The notes below the pieces were generated by a model. It searched no databases, had not been told where the DNA came from, and saw only the letters and a program-made list of their open reading frames with translations. A program made the position numbers and the translations under genes. Shown here piece by piece: positions 9,471 to 17,690 of a stretch of 64,000 bases of DNA. This DNA comes from Gammaproteobacteria bacterium (GTDB taxonomy: Bacteria > Pseudomonadota > Gammaproteobacteria > Tenderiales > Tenderiaceae), in contig JACQEP010000004.1 in the NCBI GenBank assembly GCA_016200485.1, positions 248,001 to 312,000 of the forward strand, in the 5' to 3' direction. Each line of letters begins with the position of its first letter. Within the stretch, counting starts at the first letter, position 1.

Positions 9471-9750
9471 GTGAGCCTCTTTTTGGTGTTGATTGTGATA
9501 GGCTTACCCGGCTGCGATCGCGGCGGGGGCGCCTTGGCTGGCTCACGGTCTGAGTTACCGTGGGTTGGCGGCCGGGACGGTGCTCTAACACCTTCCTGGT
9601 CGCGTCCTTCTCCTTGAAAATTGGCCCGGATGGGCCGATAATTCGTATTGACCGCTCTGACAACCGGGAAATCGCCGGTCCGGTTGGGTAATCCCGCCCT
9701 GGTAGCGGGCTACTCTTACGAGGGAAGTGGCGTACCTCCTGAGCGGTCAT
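9421..9750 (-). CDS. Possible small phage ORF after gpF, unknown function
   Basis: A 109-codon frame whose ATG overlaps the gpF stop (ATGA), which argues for coupled translation, and whose 3' end overlaps the methylase start by 50 bp. The product would be Pro/Arg/Ser-rich with no recognisable domain. The DNA contains several GC-rich hairpins, for example GGCCC-GGAT-GGGCC near 9625, so it could instead be structured untranslated RNA. I regard coding as possible but unproven. Confidence 0.35.
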   Translation of the reverse strand: MTAQEVRHFPRKSSPLPGRDYPTGPAISRLSERSIRIIGPSGPIFKEKDATRKVLEHRPGRQPTVTQTVSQPRRPRRDRSRVSLSQSTPKRGSHDTPDHPLDWRQTSPG

Positions 9751-10991
9751 ATTTTCCCTTCCACCAATTCGTAAAAGTTCGCGTCTTTCAGATTTCGCAG
9801 TTCGACCAAACCGCCTGGACTAATCGCATTAGTCTGCGCAGAGTGACGGCCACCGCCCGTGGTTCTGGCTTTGATCTTGTAGTTAACTTTCATCACCAAT
9901 TTACTGCGCCGATCTTCCCCTGGTGTGCTGAACACATACAGCAAACTATGGTCGCGCTTGTCATAAAGGACGGCTTCTGGTTTATCGAGAAACTCAGGCA
10001 GCGCGCGAACCATATCTGCCGGGATGTGGCGTCCGTCCTTGGCGTCACGCAGCATGTGCATGACATCTTTATCGGTGATGGTAATCACGGCCGTGGTCGG
10101 TGCTTTGCCTCGGGCGACCAATCCGTCGACGGATGACGGTGATAAATAGCCCACCGTTTTAATCTCACCCAACGGGCGCTTGCGAGTGAGCAATGAATTG
10201 GCCCAAGGGGAAAAATCATTCGTCAAATGCGGTACCAGATCGCTGGCGTTAGCGAGCGCCGTAGTCCGTAAATCCACCGGCATTTGCATCACTGCTTCAC
10301 CGAATGCGATATCCGGCCCCAACCATGCCTTGCCGACGTTGTAATCCCAGCCGACATCGATGCCTTTGGGCACGTCACCGTAGACCTCACCACTGACAAC
10401 GTTGATGCGTTCGGTTGGATCCAGCGCGGGGGCGTTAGAGACTACTAACCCTTCTTGCTCCATTTGACGTTGCGACAACGTCCGCACCGTGCAACGGCAG
10501 CCCCAGCCATTCGGCGGATAATGAGTACTCCACCAGGCATCATCGATGGGTAGCACCGTACCATCCCACATCGCATGCTGCGGCCGCACGCGCGAATCAC
10601 CGGCAGTCATGTATTGCAGATAGGGCCGCCGTTTCTTGGTACGCTGGGCTTGCTGCCATGCCCCTGCCGCGTGGGCGGTGCGCAGATTGGTGTCATAGAT
10701 GATGCGCGTGCGCCAACCGCGAGTGCCCTTGTAACTCCAGCCATGCTTGGCCACGGCCTCATCGAACTGCTTGCGGAAATCGGTGATGGTAGTGCCGTTA
10801 GCGATCGCGTCGTCGACCGCCGCACGGATATCCTTGAGCAGATCAAGCTTGGTAGCTCCGGCGACGGTGAATGCTTTGGCGTTGGTTTCGCCCGCGATCT
10901 GATCCCAGTACTCCGTGGGCAAATTGAGTTTGCCACGGAAATGGTCGATGGCTTCCTGAAACGGGACGCTGCCGTATTGCGGTTCAGACAC
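9747..10991 (-). CDS. Mu gpF-like (gp30) minor head protein
   Basis: A 414-aa protein of the phage Mu gpF / SPP1 gp7 family, a minor capsid protein bound at the portal. The domain lies around residues 60-190: TRIIYDTNLRTAHAAGAWQQ, then RPYLQYMTAGDSRVRPQHAM and HYPPNGWGCRCTVRTLSQRQ with its paired cysteines. Translation starts with GTG just after the stop of the upstream PPC-motif gene. Genes run portal, PPC-motif protein, gpF, so one gene is inserted compared with Mu. The C-terminal third may be a separate phage-specific domain. Confidence 0.85.
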   Translation of the reverse strand: MSEPQYGSVPFQEAIDHFRGKLNLPTEYWDQIAGETNAKAFTVAGATKLDLLKDIRAAVDDAIANGTTITDFRKQFDEAVAKHGWSYKGTRGWRTRIIYDTNLRTAHAAGAWQQAQRTKKRRPYLQYMTAGDSRVRPQHAMWDGTVLPIDDAWWSTHYPPNGWGCRCTVRTLSQRQMEQEGLVVSNAPALDPTERINVVSGEVYGDVPKGIDVGWDYNVGKAWLGPDIAFGEAVMQMPVDLRTTALANASDLVPHLTNDFSPWANSLLTRKRPLGEIKTVGYLSPSSVDGLVARGKAPTTAVITITDKDVMHMLRDAKDGRHIPADMVRALPEFLDKPEAVLYDKRDHSLLYVFSTPGEDRRSKLVMKVNYKIKARTTGGGRHSAQTNAISPGGLVELRNLKDANFYELVEGKI

Positions 10992-10993
10992 TG

Positions 10994-11560
10994 TTATGCC
11001 CCCCCACAGCGACGTGCCAATTCACACAGCCACTCAGCAAATACCAGCGGCGTGTGCTCGCGTTCCGCCTTGGTTATATGTGGGCGGTAGCCGCTACGCT
11101 TCCTGCTTTGTACCACATGCGTCGGCTCATCCAGTCTAATTGGTATCGGCGGCACATTCGCCGGGTCACAACCTACAATGTAAAGCCACGTCGCTTTTTT
11201 TGCCCGATGCCCCCACCAGTGCTGATGTATAGGTAGTGTCCACCCCCGCCACTCATCGCGTTCGCCTGGCGCAGGGAGTCCAGCCGTCAGCCACAGCAGA
11301 GATGCTTCGGGGTGCTCTAGCACCCCGCCAAACTGTCTCACTTGTTCAACAGCCCATAAGGCCAGCTCGCGTTCACCTTCGCGTGGTTTGGCGAATGTCC
11401 GTAGCCGTCCCCAAGCTCGGCACGGTGGATGAGCTACCACGGGCTGGCCGCCCGGCCAGCCCGTGGCATCCCTTTCTTCATCCCACACGTCGCAACCAAT
11501 CAGAGCCTTGTAATTGCTGTCAGCGCGGGCGAAGAGCACGGCCACATCAGCCAGCATCAT
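10994..11560 (-). CDS. PPC-motif phage protein, possible DNA-modifying enzyme
   Basis: A 188-aa protein between portal and gpF genes, overlapping the portal stop by 14 bp. It contains VVAHPPCRAWGRLRTFAK (PPC at residues 45-47), and later GGVLEHPEASLLW and TWLYIVGCD. Pro-Pro-Cys followed by an acidic-proline segment is reminiscent of a degenerate cytosine C5-methyltransferase-like fold seen in phage proteins, but a full motif set is not visible. Function remains unknown. I infer a DNA- or nucleotide-modifying role at low confidence. Confidence 0.6.
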   Translation of the reverse strand: MMLADVAVLFARADSNYKALIGCDVWDEERDATGWPGGQPVVAHPPCRAWGRLRTFAKPREGERELALWAVEQVRQFGGVLEHPEASLLWLTAGLPAPGERDEWRGWTLPIHQHWWGHRAKKATWLYIVGCDPANVPPIPIRLDEPTHVVQSRKRSGYRPHITKAEREHTPLVFAEWLCELARRCGGA

Positions 11561-13049
11561 CCACCCCCTTCAACATCCCCACCATCAACGCCTGCTGGGT
11601 CAACTCTCCCAGCCGCTGATCGTCGATTTTGGGATACAGCTTCACCAGCCCGTCGCGGAACTGTTCCAGCGTCTCCACCTGATTCAGTAATTCACGAATC
11701 GGCGCGGCCATGTCGGCGATGATGTTGTCGGCCTCGGTGGCGGCTTGATCGGCGAGGCGGTCGATCGCATCGCCTCCGGCATCCGCCGCAAAATCATGAC
11801 TGCAATGCGGGCAGGAATGACTGCTGAATTGTTGCGGCATGGCGGGTGCAGCAGCGGTGCGCGGCAGCACGTCCTCGCCCTCTTGAGGCATGGGAATCTG
11901 CAATCGTTCATGAGCCCACGCGGCCGGGATATTGATATAGCCGCGCGCCTTGTCGATCGCCTCCACCCAGTCCTGGCGCGCGTCGGCCTCTTCGTAAAAC
12001 TCGAAGCGTGGCGGCTGCGCCCCGGCGATGTTGATTTCGGTGATCCAGGCGAACAACTCGCTCATTGTGTCGGCGACGATGGTGCGGTCGGACTCGTTCA
12101 CATCCTGCTCACGGCCACGATGAGTATCCGCCGCCGCGCGGGAACCCTGGCCCTGGATCTCGGTGGCCAGTGTTTGTGAGGTGAGCGCCTTGCTCATCTC
12201 GCGGTTGCTGATGTCGATCAGACGCTCATGCACCAATTGACCGCTGGAACTGGATTCCAACAGCTCTACCGTGCCGTTATCGGGAATCGCCGCCACGGCA
12301 TCTTCCACCATTCTCGCCAGCGCATCGGCCAGCGCGTCCTGATCGGCCTGCGACGTGCCGGGCGGATATTTGCCGATGGCCCACGGAATGCCGTATTTCT
12401 CGCAGAACTTCACGAAGTAGCGGAACCCGGAATGCTTAAAGGTGTAGGGCCAGAGACAGCTCGAATACAGCGCCACGCCATAGGGGTTGTCGTGGCTCGG
12501 CATGTGGCGGGTCAACAACCATTTATAGGGACCGAGTTCTTCGCCCAACATCGGCTGAGAGCGCGTTTTCAATCGCAGCGTGTTGTTGATGTCGAACGCA
12601 AAACGACGCGACGGGCGATCCACCACCGCCGAGGGCATCAGATATTGATCCTGCCGCGCCCACACCACCTCATGGGCTTGATAACCACGGAACACCGCTT
12701 GCGCCATGTTCCAGAGCACGTCCGGCCAGCGCAGGCCAGATGCTGGGCGCACCTTCATGAACTGCTCGCACAACTCCAGCGCACGTACATCGGCGGGCGT
12801 TTCACCTCCCGCCTGCAACCGCCACTCGAAACCCAACAGTGCCGAACGGATGACGCGCAGCTCACCCATCACATGGGCATCGGAGATGATCGCATCGAAG
12901 GCTTCGTCAGCTTTACCCAGCCGCCGCAGCACCGTATCCGGGTTCGGCAGCACGGTGAGGGCCGAGAAAAAATTCGGATCGGTATCGCGCGTCGCAATCT
13001 CGCGGGCGAGATTCTGGCGGCTGGCGTTTTTGAGGTCGGTGGTGTTCAT
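11547..13049 (-). CDS. Mu gp29-like portal protein (DUF935)
   Basis: A 500-aa protein of the DUF935 family, the portal of Mu-type heads through which DNA is packaged. Supporting segments are GFEWRLQAGGETP near residue 75, RGYQAHEVVWARQDQYLMPS, and FVKFCEKYGIPWAIGKYPPG around residue 215. The last 90 residues contain HSCPHCSHDFAADAGG, a short CxxC stretch, then a helical tail. It overlaps the small zinc-ribbon-like gene upstream by 4 bp. Length fits the family. Confidence 0.9.
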   Translation of the reverse strand: MNTTDLKNASRQNLAREIATRDTDPNFFSALTVLPNPDTVLRRLGKADEAFDAIISDAHVMGELRVIRSALLGFEWRLQAGGETPADVRALELCEQFMKVRPASGLRWPDVLWNMAQAVFRGYQAHEVVWARQDQYLMPSAVVDRPSRRFAFDINNTLRLKTRSQPMLGEELGPYKWLLTRHMPSHDNPYGVALYSSCLWPYTFKHSGFRYFVKFCEKYGIPWAIGKYPPGTSQADQDALADALARMVEDAVAAIPDNGTVELLESSSSGQLVHERLIDISNREMSKALTSQTLATEIQGQGSRAAADTHRGREQDVNESDRTIVADTMSELFAWITEINIAGAQPPRFEFYEEADARQDWVEAIDKARGYINIPAAWAHERLQIPMPQEGEDVLPRTAAAPAMPQQFSSHSCPHCSHDFAADAGGDAIDRLADQAATEADNIIADMAAPIRELLNQVETLEQFRDGLVKLYPKIDDQRLGELTQQALMVGMLKGVDDAG

Positions 13050-13246
13050 AGTTGTTTACTCGCCTGTTCCCATAATTTGTCGAACGCATCCCATTCATCT
13101 GGAAGCAACCCCGCGCGCACATATTCACGATTGGCCTTCAGTATTAACTCCGCGAGCGATGACTTTGCGTACAGGTTTCCATGATTCGTTATCCAGTCCA
13201 CGCGCCCGCAATTAGGGCATGGTGATGGTGCGGGTACGAAGCTCAT
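13046..13246 (-). CDS. Small CPNCG-containing phage protein
   Basis: A 66-aa ORF starting MSFVPAPSPCPNCGRVDWIT. The start is fixed by its ATGA overlap with the terminase stop, and its own end overlaps the portal start by 4 bp, so it is embedded in a coupled chain of head genes. One CxxC pair is visible and no second pair, so it is at most half a zinc ribbon. I do not recognise it. Confidence 0.65.
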   Translation of the reverse strand: MSFVPAPSPCPNCGRVDWITNHGNLYAKSSLAELILKANREYVRAGLLPDEWDAFDKLWEQASKQL

Positions 13247-14856
13247 CCATACCTCCGCAAATCTGTCGTATTGCGCCGCCCGCGCGTGGCGATTGTGGGC
13301 ACACCGCCCATGCGGCTGATGGCGGCCATCCACAACATATGCAGCGCATCAGGTCCATCGTCGTGATCGGCTTTGGGCCAGTGACGCAGCTGCTCCAGTA
13401 ATGTTTTTTGCTTGGGATGAAAACGAATCAAGCCGTTGGCGACATGCGGTTGCAGGGATTCGATGCGCAGTGCTTTGTCCGCGTGTGGCGTGACCCCCAC
13501 GGCAGGCACCGGTGTACCTCGCGCAGCGGAACGTTTGACCAGCTCAGTGCGCAGGAACTCCTGGAACTGTACCGCTTCCACTATCCACACCAGGCAGTGA
13601 TATTCCACATGCATTGAGATCACATCTTCGATGATCCGGTCCGGCAAGCGTTTGGCGATCGCGGCCTCGACCACATCCAGAATGCCGTGCTCTCGATCAA
13701 AACCACCCACCAGAATCGCCGAGGGATCACGGCCCTTATTATTCTTGCCGAGCGAAGGATCGACGCTACCGAAAAATATCCAATCCCGGCACGGCATCAC
13801 CCAATATTGAACCGTGCCGAAGGGCGCATCCTTGGAATTGATCGGATCGTTCTGCAGCTCGGAATCAAATGCCTCATGCCCGTCGCGCGCACGCACGATC
13901 ATCAGGCGGTGTAACGGCCGTGCCGATGGCCAGCTCACCACCGCGCCCGTATCCATCATTGCCTGCCGCTCGCGGTAGAACGCCATCGCGGCATCCTCAC
14001 CCTCATTGAGCAGAAATTCCTCGAACTTGTCCCACAAGTCCATGCGGTGCGGCCATTCAATCACCGCCTGAAAACGCTTGGTCCGCCACAGCGGGTTTTT
14101 CAGAATGCGCGACAGCACCGAGTCGTAATGCAACACGGTGCCTATATAGACGACATCCATCGAGCCATCGGCGGCACCCAATTTGAGCACGGTCTTTTTC
14201 AGCCACGATTCGAGCTTGTCGCGCTGCTCCGGGCTGCGCACGTTTTCATCATTTTCCAGATCGTCACAGACCACCAGGTCGGGCCGGTGCGGGCCATGCC
14301 GCAAACCGCGCATGCGCTTACCGGAACCGAAGGCCTGCACCTTGATGTTCTGCGCTGTAAGAATCACGCCCTGCTGCCACACGCGACCCTGGCCCACGGC
14401 CTCCGGAAAGTCCATTTGCAAACGTGGATTGGCTTCAAGCTCTGCCTTAATTGCCTCCGACATCGTCGCCGCCTGGTCGAAGGCGTCCATGATGATGGGA
14501 ATGAAATGCTTCAACTGGAAAACAATGCACCAGATCACGAAGATCTGTGACGTGATCGTTGACTTCGCCTCACCACGCGGCGCCGCAACACCCAGCAACT
14601 CACCCGCGTGACTGTTCACGATCACCGGCAGCTCCTGATACAGAAATTCATGCAGCAGGCTGTTTTCATATTTGACATAGTGCGGGAAATAGGTGCGCGC
14701 AAAAAATTCGAGGCTGTCACGCCCCTGATTTCTACGTTGCGCCGAGGCGGCGGGGTCAACGGTGAATCCCGAGACCTCCGCCTCGATGATACGGCGCAGG
14801 TCATCGGCCAGCAGGGAGAGGCTGAGGAGGAAATTCTTGGGCGAGTGTTTGGCCAT
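13243..14856 (-). CDS. Large terminase subunit (Mu gp28-like)
   Basis: A 537-aa packaging motor. The ATPase has a Walker A-like AAPRGEAKST (residues 91-100) and a Walker B LVVCDDLEND (194-203). The nuclease half shows FGSVDPSLG and the C-terminal HDDGPDALHMLWMA, matching RNase H-like terminase nuclease acid positions. It follows the DUF1804 gene and a 61-aa membrane ORF, and is coupled by ATGA to the next gene. In Mu-type phages it packages headful DNA starting from the integrated phage end. Confidence 0.9.
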   Translation of the reverse strand: MAKHSPKNFLLSLSLLADDLRRIIEAEVSGFTVDPAASAQRRNQGRDSLEFFARTYFPHYVKYENSLLHEFLYQELPVIVNSHAGELLGVAAPRGEAKSTITSQIFVIWCIVFQLKHFIPIIMDAFDQAATMSEAIKAELEANPRLQMDFPEAVGQGRVWQQGVILTAQNIKVQAFGSGKRMRGLRHGPHRPDLVVCDDLENDENVRSPEQRDKLESWLKKTVLKLGAADGSMDVVYIGTVLHYDSVLSRILKNPLWRTKRFQAVIEWPHRMDLWDKFEEFLLNEGEDAAMAFYRERQAMMDTGAVVSWPSARPLHRLMIVRARDGHEAFDSELQNDPINSKDAPFGTVQYWVMPCRDWIFFGSVDPSLGKNNKGRDPSAILVGGFDREHGILDVVEAAIAKRLPDRIIEDVISMHVEYHCLVWIVEAVQFQEFLRTELVKRSAARGTPVPAVGVTPHADKALRIESLQPHVANGLIRFHPKQKTLLEQLRHWPKADHDDGPDALHMLWMAAISRMGGVPTIATRGRRNTTDLRRYG

Positions 14857-15041
14857 TAGCGGTCAATAAACAGAAACCACAAGACCAAGAGTGGCCATGA
14901 AAAAAATATGGCCGCACGGCGAGCGATGGTGTTTTTAGTTTCAACCCCAGCGCACATCCCAATTGCCTCTATCGCTACTTCGGTGACGAAATAACCGATG
15001 CACCAAACAAGCAGCAATACAATGAATAAAATAACGCTCAC
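14856..15041 (-). CDS. Small two-helix membrane protein
   Basis: A 61-aa ORF with two hydrophobic stretches, ILFIVLLLVWCIGYFV at the N-terminus and AIFFSWPLLVLWFLFI at the C-terminus, joined by a short polar loop. It overlaps both neighbours by 1 to 4 bp. Its place next to the lysis group makes a holin or other membrane lysis role possible, but there is no family-level evidence. Confidence 0.6.
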   Translation of the reverse strand: MSVILFIVLLLVWCIGYFVTEVAIEAIGMCAGVETKNTIARRAAIFFSWPLLVLWFLFIDR

Positions 15042-15535
15042 CCAAACACCTCGCTCACTCGCTGCCCAAATGGCTCCAGAATCGCCGCGAACGCTTCAAG
15101 CTGATGCGGGTAATGTTCACGGATAAATTTGGCCAACTCTTCGATCACTTCCAGCGCCACCGCCAGTTTCGCCAGTTTCGCATCGCCGCCACCGGCCGCC
15201 TTCATGGTCTTGGTGTAGGCGTCAGCGAGTTGTGAAAGCGCCTGCGCCTTGGCCAATGGATTGGCAGCGCCATCGCGGATTTGTTCGACCGTGGTTTGAA
15301 ACAGCAGCACGAAGTCTTCGAGCAATTGCGCCGTCACGGCGCTGGATCCGCTCTCGGCCAGGCGTGAAGCCGCGCGCGCCTTGTCCCAGTCATCACCCGT
15401 CTCCGCCGCTTCACGTTTCCATTTGCGCGCGGTGCCATAACTCACGTCGGCCTTGTCGGCCGCCGCGTCCAGTGATAATCGCTCAAAGATATAGGCGCGC
15501 CTTACGACTGCGCGGATTTCCTGTGGATGCGCCAC
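15038..15535 (-). CDS. DUF1804 protein, small terminase-like (Mu gp27-type)
   Basis: A 165-aa protein matching the DUF1804 family of Mu-like phages. The N-terminus is a helix-turn-helix: RRAYIFERLSLDAAADKADV followed by SYGTARKWKREA. The remainder is helical and mediates assembly in small-terminase-like proteins. Position immediately before the large terminase supports a DNA-recognition role in packaging. The end of the gene overlaps the next ORF by 4 bp. Confidence 0.82.
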   Translation of the reverse strand: MAHPQEIRAVVRRAYIFERLSLDAAADKADVSYGTARKWKREAAETGDDWDKARAASRLAESGSSAVTAQLLEDFVLLFQTTVEQIRDGAANPLAKAQALSQLADAYTKTMKAAGGGDAKLAKLAVALEVIEELAKFIREHYPHQLEAFAAILEPFGQRVSEVFG

Positions 15536-15536
15536 A

Positions 15537-15773
15537 TCATGCTCCGTGGTTATTGAAGACTGCGGCCTTGACCGCTTCGGCGATGAGCATTATGCCGAGC
15601 CCGGAAACGCCTCCCGCGACCATGCCATTGCGGGCGGCTTGTGTTTCGACGTTACGCAATCGGTCATCAATACCGTCGATCTTGACCCCTTGCTTATCCA
15701 CCGCCGACCGGATGCCGGTCAACTCGCCCTTGATTTCACCCAGCATCAGCATGACCTGATCATTGCCACTCAT
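15537..15773 (-). CDS. XhlA/DUF2730-like membrane-anchored coiled-coil protein
   Basis: A 78-aa protein starting MSGNDQVMLMLGEIKGELTG, followed by a coiled coil (VDKQGVKIDGIDDRLRNVET) and a C-terminal membrane helix (VAGGVSGLGIMLIAEAVKAA). This layout resembles XhlA- or DUF2730-type phage proteins. The start is set by a TGA/ATG overlap with the DksA-like gene. A lysis accessory or holin-like role is an inference from layout and neighbours. Confidence 0.6.
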   Translation of the reverse strand: MSGNDQVMLMLGEIKGELTGIRSAVDKQGVKIDGIDDRLRNVETQAARNGMVAGGVSGLGIMLIAEAVKAAVFNNHGA

Positions 15774-16018
15774 CGATAACCACCTTTCTTTTTGTCGTGA
15801 ACACACTGGCACTCGGTACACCGCGCCGCATCCGGTTTTGCTTCGAGCCGATTGATCGGAATTGTGTTGCCACAGTCACGGCAACACGGCAGGCCATCGA
15901 TCATCAACGGCTTCTCTGTTGTTTTGGTCTGCGTCAGTTCACGCTCAATGGCCGATTGATTCAGGCGATCGGTGAAGTCGCTGGCGGCATCGATGGGGTC
16001 AGCAAAACGTTCCAGCAT
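15770..16018 (-). CDS. TraR/DksA-type zinc-finger protein
   Basis: An 82-aa protein with a C4 zinc finger: CCRDCGNTIPINRL followed by CTECQCVHD at the C-terminus, typical of the short TraR/DksA proteins carried by Mu-like phages. Those bind the RNA polymerase secondary channel. The upstream part, MLERFADPIDAASDFTDRLN, is the usual coiled-coil arm. The ATG is joined as TAATG to a preceding 11-codon frame, and an in-frame GTG 6 codons upstream is the alternative start. Confidence 0.8.
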   Translation of the reverse strand: MLERFADPIDAASDFTDRLNQSAIERELTQTKTTEKPLMIDGLPCCRDCGNTIPINRLEAKPDAARCTECQCVHDKKKGGYR

Positions 16019-16053
16019 TACAGCGCCCCCAGCCACGAGAATTTAAATTTCAT
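16018..16053 (-). CDS. Eleven-codon upstream ORF coupled to the DksA-like gene
   Basis: ATG at 16053 follows a GGAG ribosome site and encodes MKFKFSWLGAL, ending TAATG so that its stop overlaps the next start. It may act as a coupling leader. It is too short to judge by protein similarity. Confidence 0.35.
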   Translation of the reverse strand: MKFKFSWLGAL

Positions 16054-16076
16054 AACGGTCTCCTTGTCCAAAATAA

Positions 16077-16583
16077 TCACTCGCCACGCGCGATCTCCAG
16101 GGCGTCATCCATTGACCAGATGCCGGGGACGTAAATCGTCTTAGGTTTTCGCGTTAGGCGCGGCATCTTGATCGCCGTCATCTGATCACACAGCGCCTTA
16201 CCGGGATGCCACGCGATATGCGTCCATTGCCCGAATTCGTGGATCAGTTGGTGATAGGTATCGAGGTTGGCCGCGATCAAATCACAGACCTGCAACGGCG
16301 TGTGCCCAGCCACGACAAAGTCAGCCGCTTGGCCTCGCAAATGGTCAGAGTCCTTTGAGCCGTTTACCCATTTATTAACGAGCGGCGGTCGATAACCAGA
16401 AGTGATATGCACCGGGCCTAATGCGTCACGGATGGGTTGCAACACCTGTAGGCATAATTGGGTAAGGTTGTAAAACTCAATCGACTCTAATGGAACATTG
16501 ATCATAATGCCGTTACGCGCAGCGATATCGGAACGGGTGAACTCATCAAGGAAGAAGTTGCGGGAGAGCTGGATGCGCTTCAT
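16077..16583 (-). CDS. Peptidase M15A-type endolysin
   Basis: A 168-aa cell-wall peptidase of the M15 family, expected to cleave peptide cross-links for host lysis. The zinc motif is SDHLRGQAADF with His81 and Asp88. The third ligand is in THIAWHPG (His122 or His126). The substrate-side signature VHITSGYRPPLVN precedes it. It has no signal peptide, so a holin would be needed. The start MKRIQLSRNF is set by its ATGA overlap with the 59-aa ORF upstream. A frame extending 23 codons further is unlikely. Confidence 0.87.
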   Translation of the reverse strand: MKRIQLSRNFFLDEFTRSDIAARNGIMINVPLESIEFYNLTQLCLQVLQPIRDALGPVHITSGYRPPLVNKWVNGSKDSDHLRGQAADFVVAGHTPLQVCDLIAANLDTYHQLIHEFGQWTHIAWHPGKALCDQMTAIKMPRLTRKPKTIYVPGIWSMDDALEIARGE

Positions 16584-16759
16584 GCCGCCGCCTTCCGGTG
16601 GCGTTGCCGCGCGAGATGATTGCGCACATGTGCTTCGATCAACCCGAGCCACTCGGGCGGCACTTTCTCCAACGCGGCCGCACGCTCAGCGCGTGTGCGC
16701 ATGAGGATGATTTCGGCGGCATAGTGCCGTGGGCGTTTGTTTTGTGGTGTGATGGCCAT
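16580..16759 (-). CDS. Small conserved-type Mu-like phage protein (59 aa)
   Basis: The ORF reads MAITPQNKRPRHYAAEIILM and then an arginine-rich helical segment ending RQRHRKAAA. It opens the late leftward transcript, 27 bp downstream of an inverted repeat that may bind Mor, and its stop overlaps the endolysin start. Short basic proteins with this kind of start occur beside endolysins in Mu-like phages. Role unknown. Confidence 0.65.
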   Translation of the reverse strand: MAITPQNKRPRHYAAEIILMRTRAERAAALEKVPPEWLGLIEAHVRNHLARQRHRKAAA

Positions 16760-16785
16760 GACGGGATCATGGCGCAGAGGTTAAC

Positions 16786-16815
16786 GTTTGCGAGGATGTG
16801 AAATAATTCGCAAAC
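16786..16815. promoter_or_regulatory. Inverted repeat upstream of lysis/head operon, candidate Mor site
   Basis: GTTTGCGA at 16786-16793 and TCGCAAAC at 16808-16815 form a perfect 8-bp dyad with 14 bp between. It lies in the 76-bp gap between mor and the first late gene. Mor/C-family activators bind dyads just upstream of promoters lacking a good -35, so this is the natural candidate target. Confidence 0.55.
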
Positions 16816-16835
16816 CGCAGAATCAGGTGAGCGGC

Positions 16836-17246
16836 TTATTGTGATCCCGTTTTGCCGAATAAATCAGGCGTCGGATTTTCGTTGTCGCTCTGGCAGATAT
16901 TGATCACCTGACGACGGCTGAGTTTGTAATCTCTCGCTGTCCGGATTTTATTCGATCGCGCGACGGCGGCACGGATAGCGAGGTTACGCAGTTGCTTGAC
17001 GATCTTGTCATCCTTCGGCAACTCGATCGTTTGCCCGGCCAGGTCAGACTTGGCCAGCGCCGCGATAGATTCAGGTTGCAGAATCGCCTTGAGCTGCTGC
17101 GAATGCTCGATGGTCGTGGGGATGTAACACGGTACGCCGCCGCGCCGCTGGAGCAGCAGAAATGTCTCAGGCAGTCCGATGATCGCGATCAGTCGCTTGA
17201 TGCGCGGCGGCAGCAATGCCGGATCGACCAGCTGCAGATCATCCAT
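16836..17246 (-). CDS. mor: Mor/C-family transcription activator
   Basis: A 136-aa protein of the Mor family, which switches Mu-like phages from early to middle/late transcription. The N-terminal dimerisation part includes LPPRIKRLIAIIGLPETFLL and GVPCYIPTT. The C-terminal helix-turn-helix is IRTARDYKLSRRQVINIC. Only one Mor/C-type gene is present, unlike Mu which has both mor and C, so this protein may serve both steps. The start overlaps the gemA stop by 8 bp. Confidence 0.87.
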   Translation of the reverse strand: MDDLQLVDPALLPPRIKRLIAIIGLPETFLLLQRRGGVPCYIPTTIEHSQQLKAILQPESIAALAKSDLAGQTIELPKDDKIVKQLRNLAIRAAVARSNKIRTARDYKLSRRQVINICQSDNENPTPDLFGKTGSQ

Positions 17247-17685
17247 TCAACGTCACCCCGGCATGACGGGCCTTGTCCTTCAACACTTCAATGCAACGAT
17301 TCAGATCTGGTGATGATGCCCACTCCAGGCGAGCTTTACCGGTAATTGCGGCGCAGAATTTCAGCATCGCCTTTTCACTGCGGTCATACATCACACCTGC
17401 GTCAGCCAGCTGGCACCAGATCGCAATGATTTTATTGACGCGTGCGGTGCGCCAATCTTCGGTTTTGCCGCTGCTACGCTTGGAGGCGGGCTTGAATCCC
17501 TTGGCTTTCATCGCCTCCACAGCAGCCACCAGCGCGCCGATCGACATCGTGGTGGCAGACACATGTCCATCCTGCTCTTTCGCGCCGTGCGCGGCCAGGA
17601 AGGCGCGATAAACATCATCGTCCCAGCCGAGCTGCTGACGGCCGACTTGGAGCAGCGTGTAATAACGGTGGCGGTTGTTGGTCAT
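17239..17685 (-). CDS. gemA: GemA-like regulator (DUF1018, Mu gp16)
   Basis: A 148-aa member of DUF1018. Typical segments are YYTLLQVGRQQLGWDDDVYR near the start, a GHVSATTMS motif, and the C-terminal KFCAAITGKARLEWASSPDL. GemA in Mu affects host gyrase and gene expression, although its mechanism is not settled. It is coupled to mor by overlap. Length is ordinary for the family. Confidence 0.83.
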   Translation of the reverse strand: MTNNRHRYYTLLQVGRQQLGWDDDVYRAFLAAHGAKEQDGHVSATTMSIGALVAAVEAMKAKGFKPASKRSSGKTEDWRTARVNKIIAIWCQLADAGVMYDRSEKAMLKFCAAITGKARLEWASSPDLNRCIEVLKDKARHAGVTLNG

Positions 17686-17690
17686 CGGCT

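Noticed and set aside
12228-13184. 318-aa plus-strand ORF opposite the portal gene
   Set aside because: Portal family sequence on the other strand is clear; this one is Arg/His-rich antisense text.
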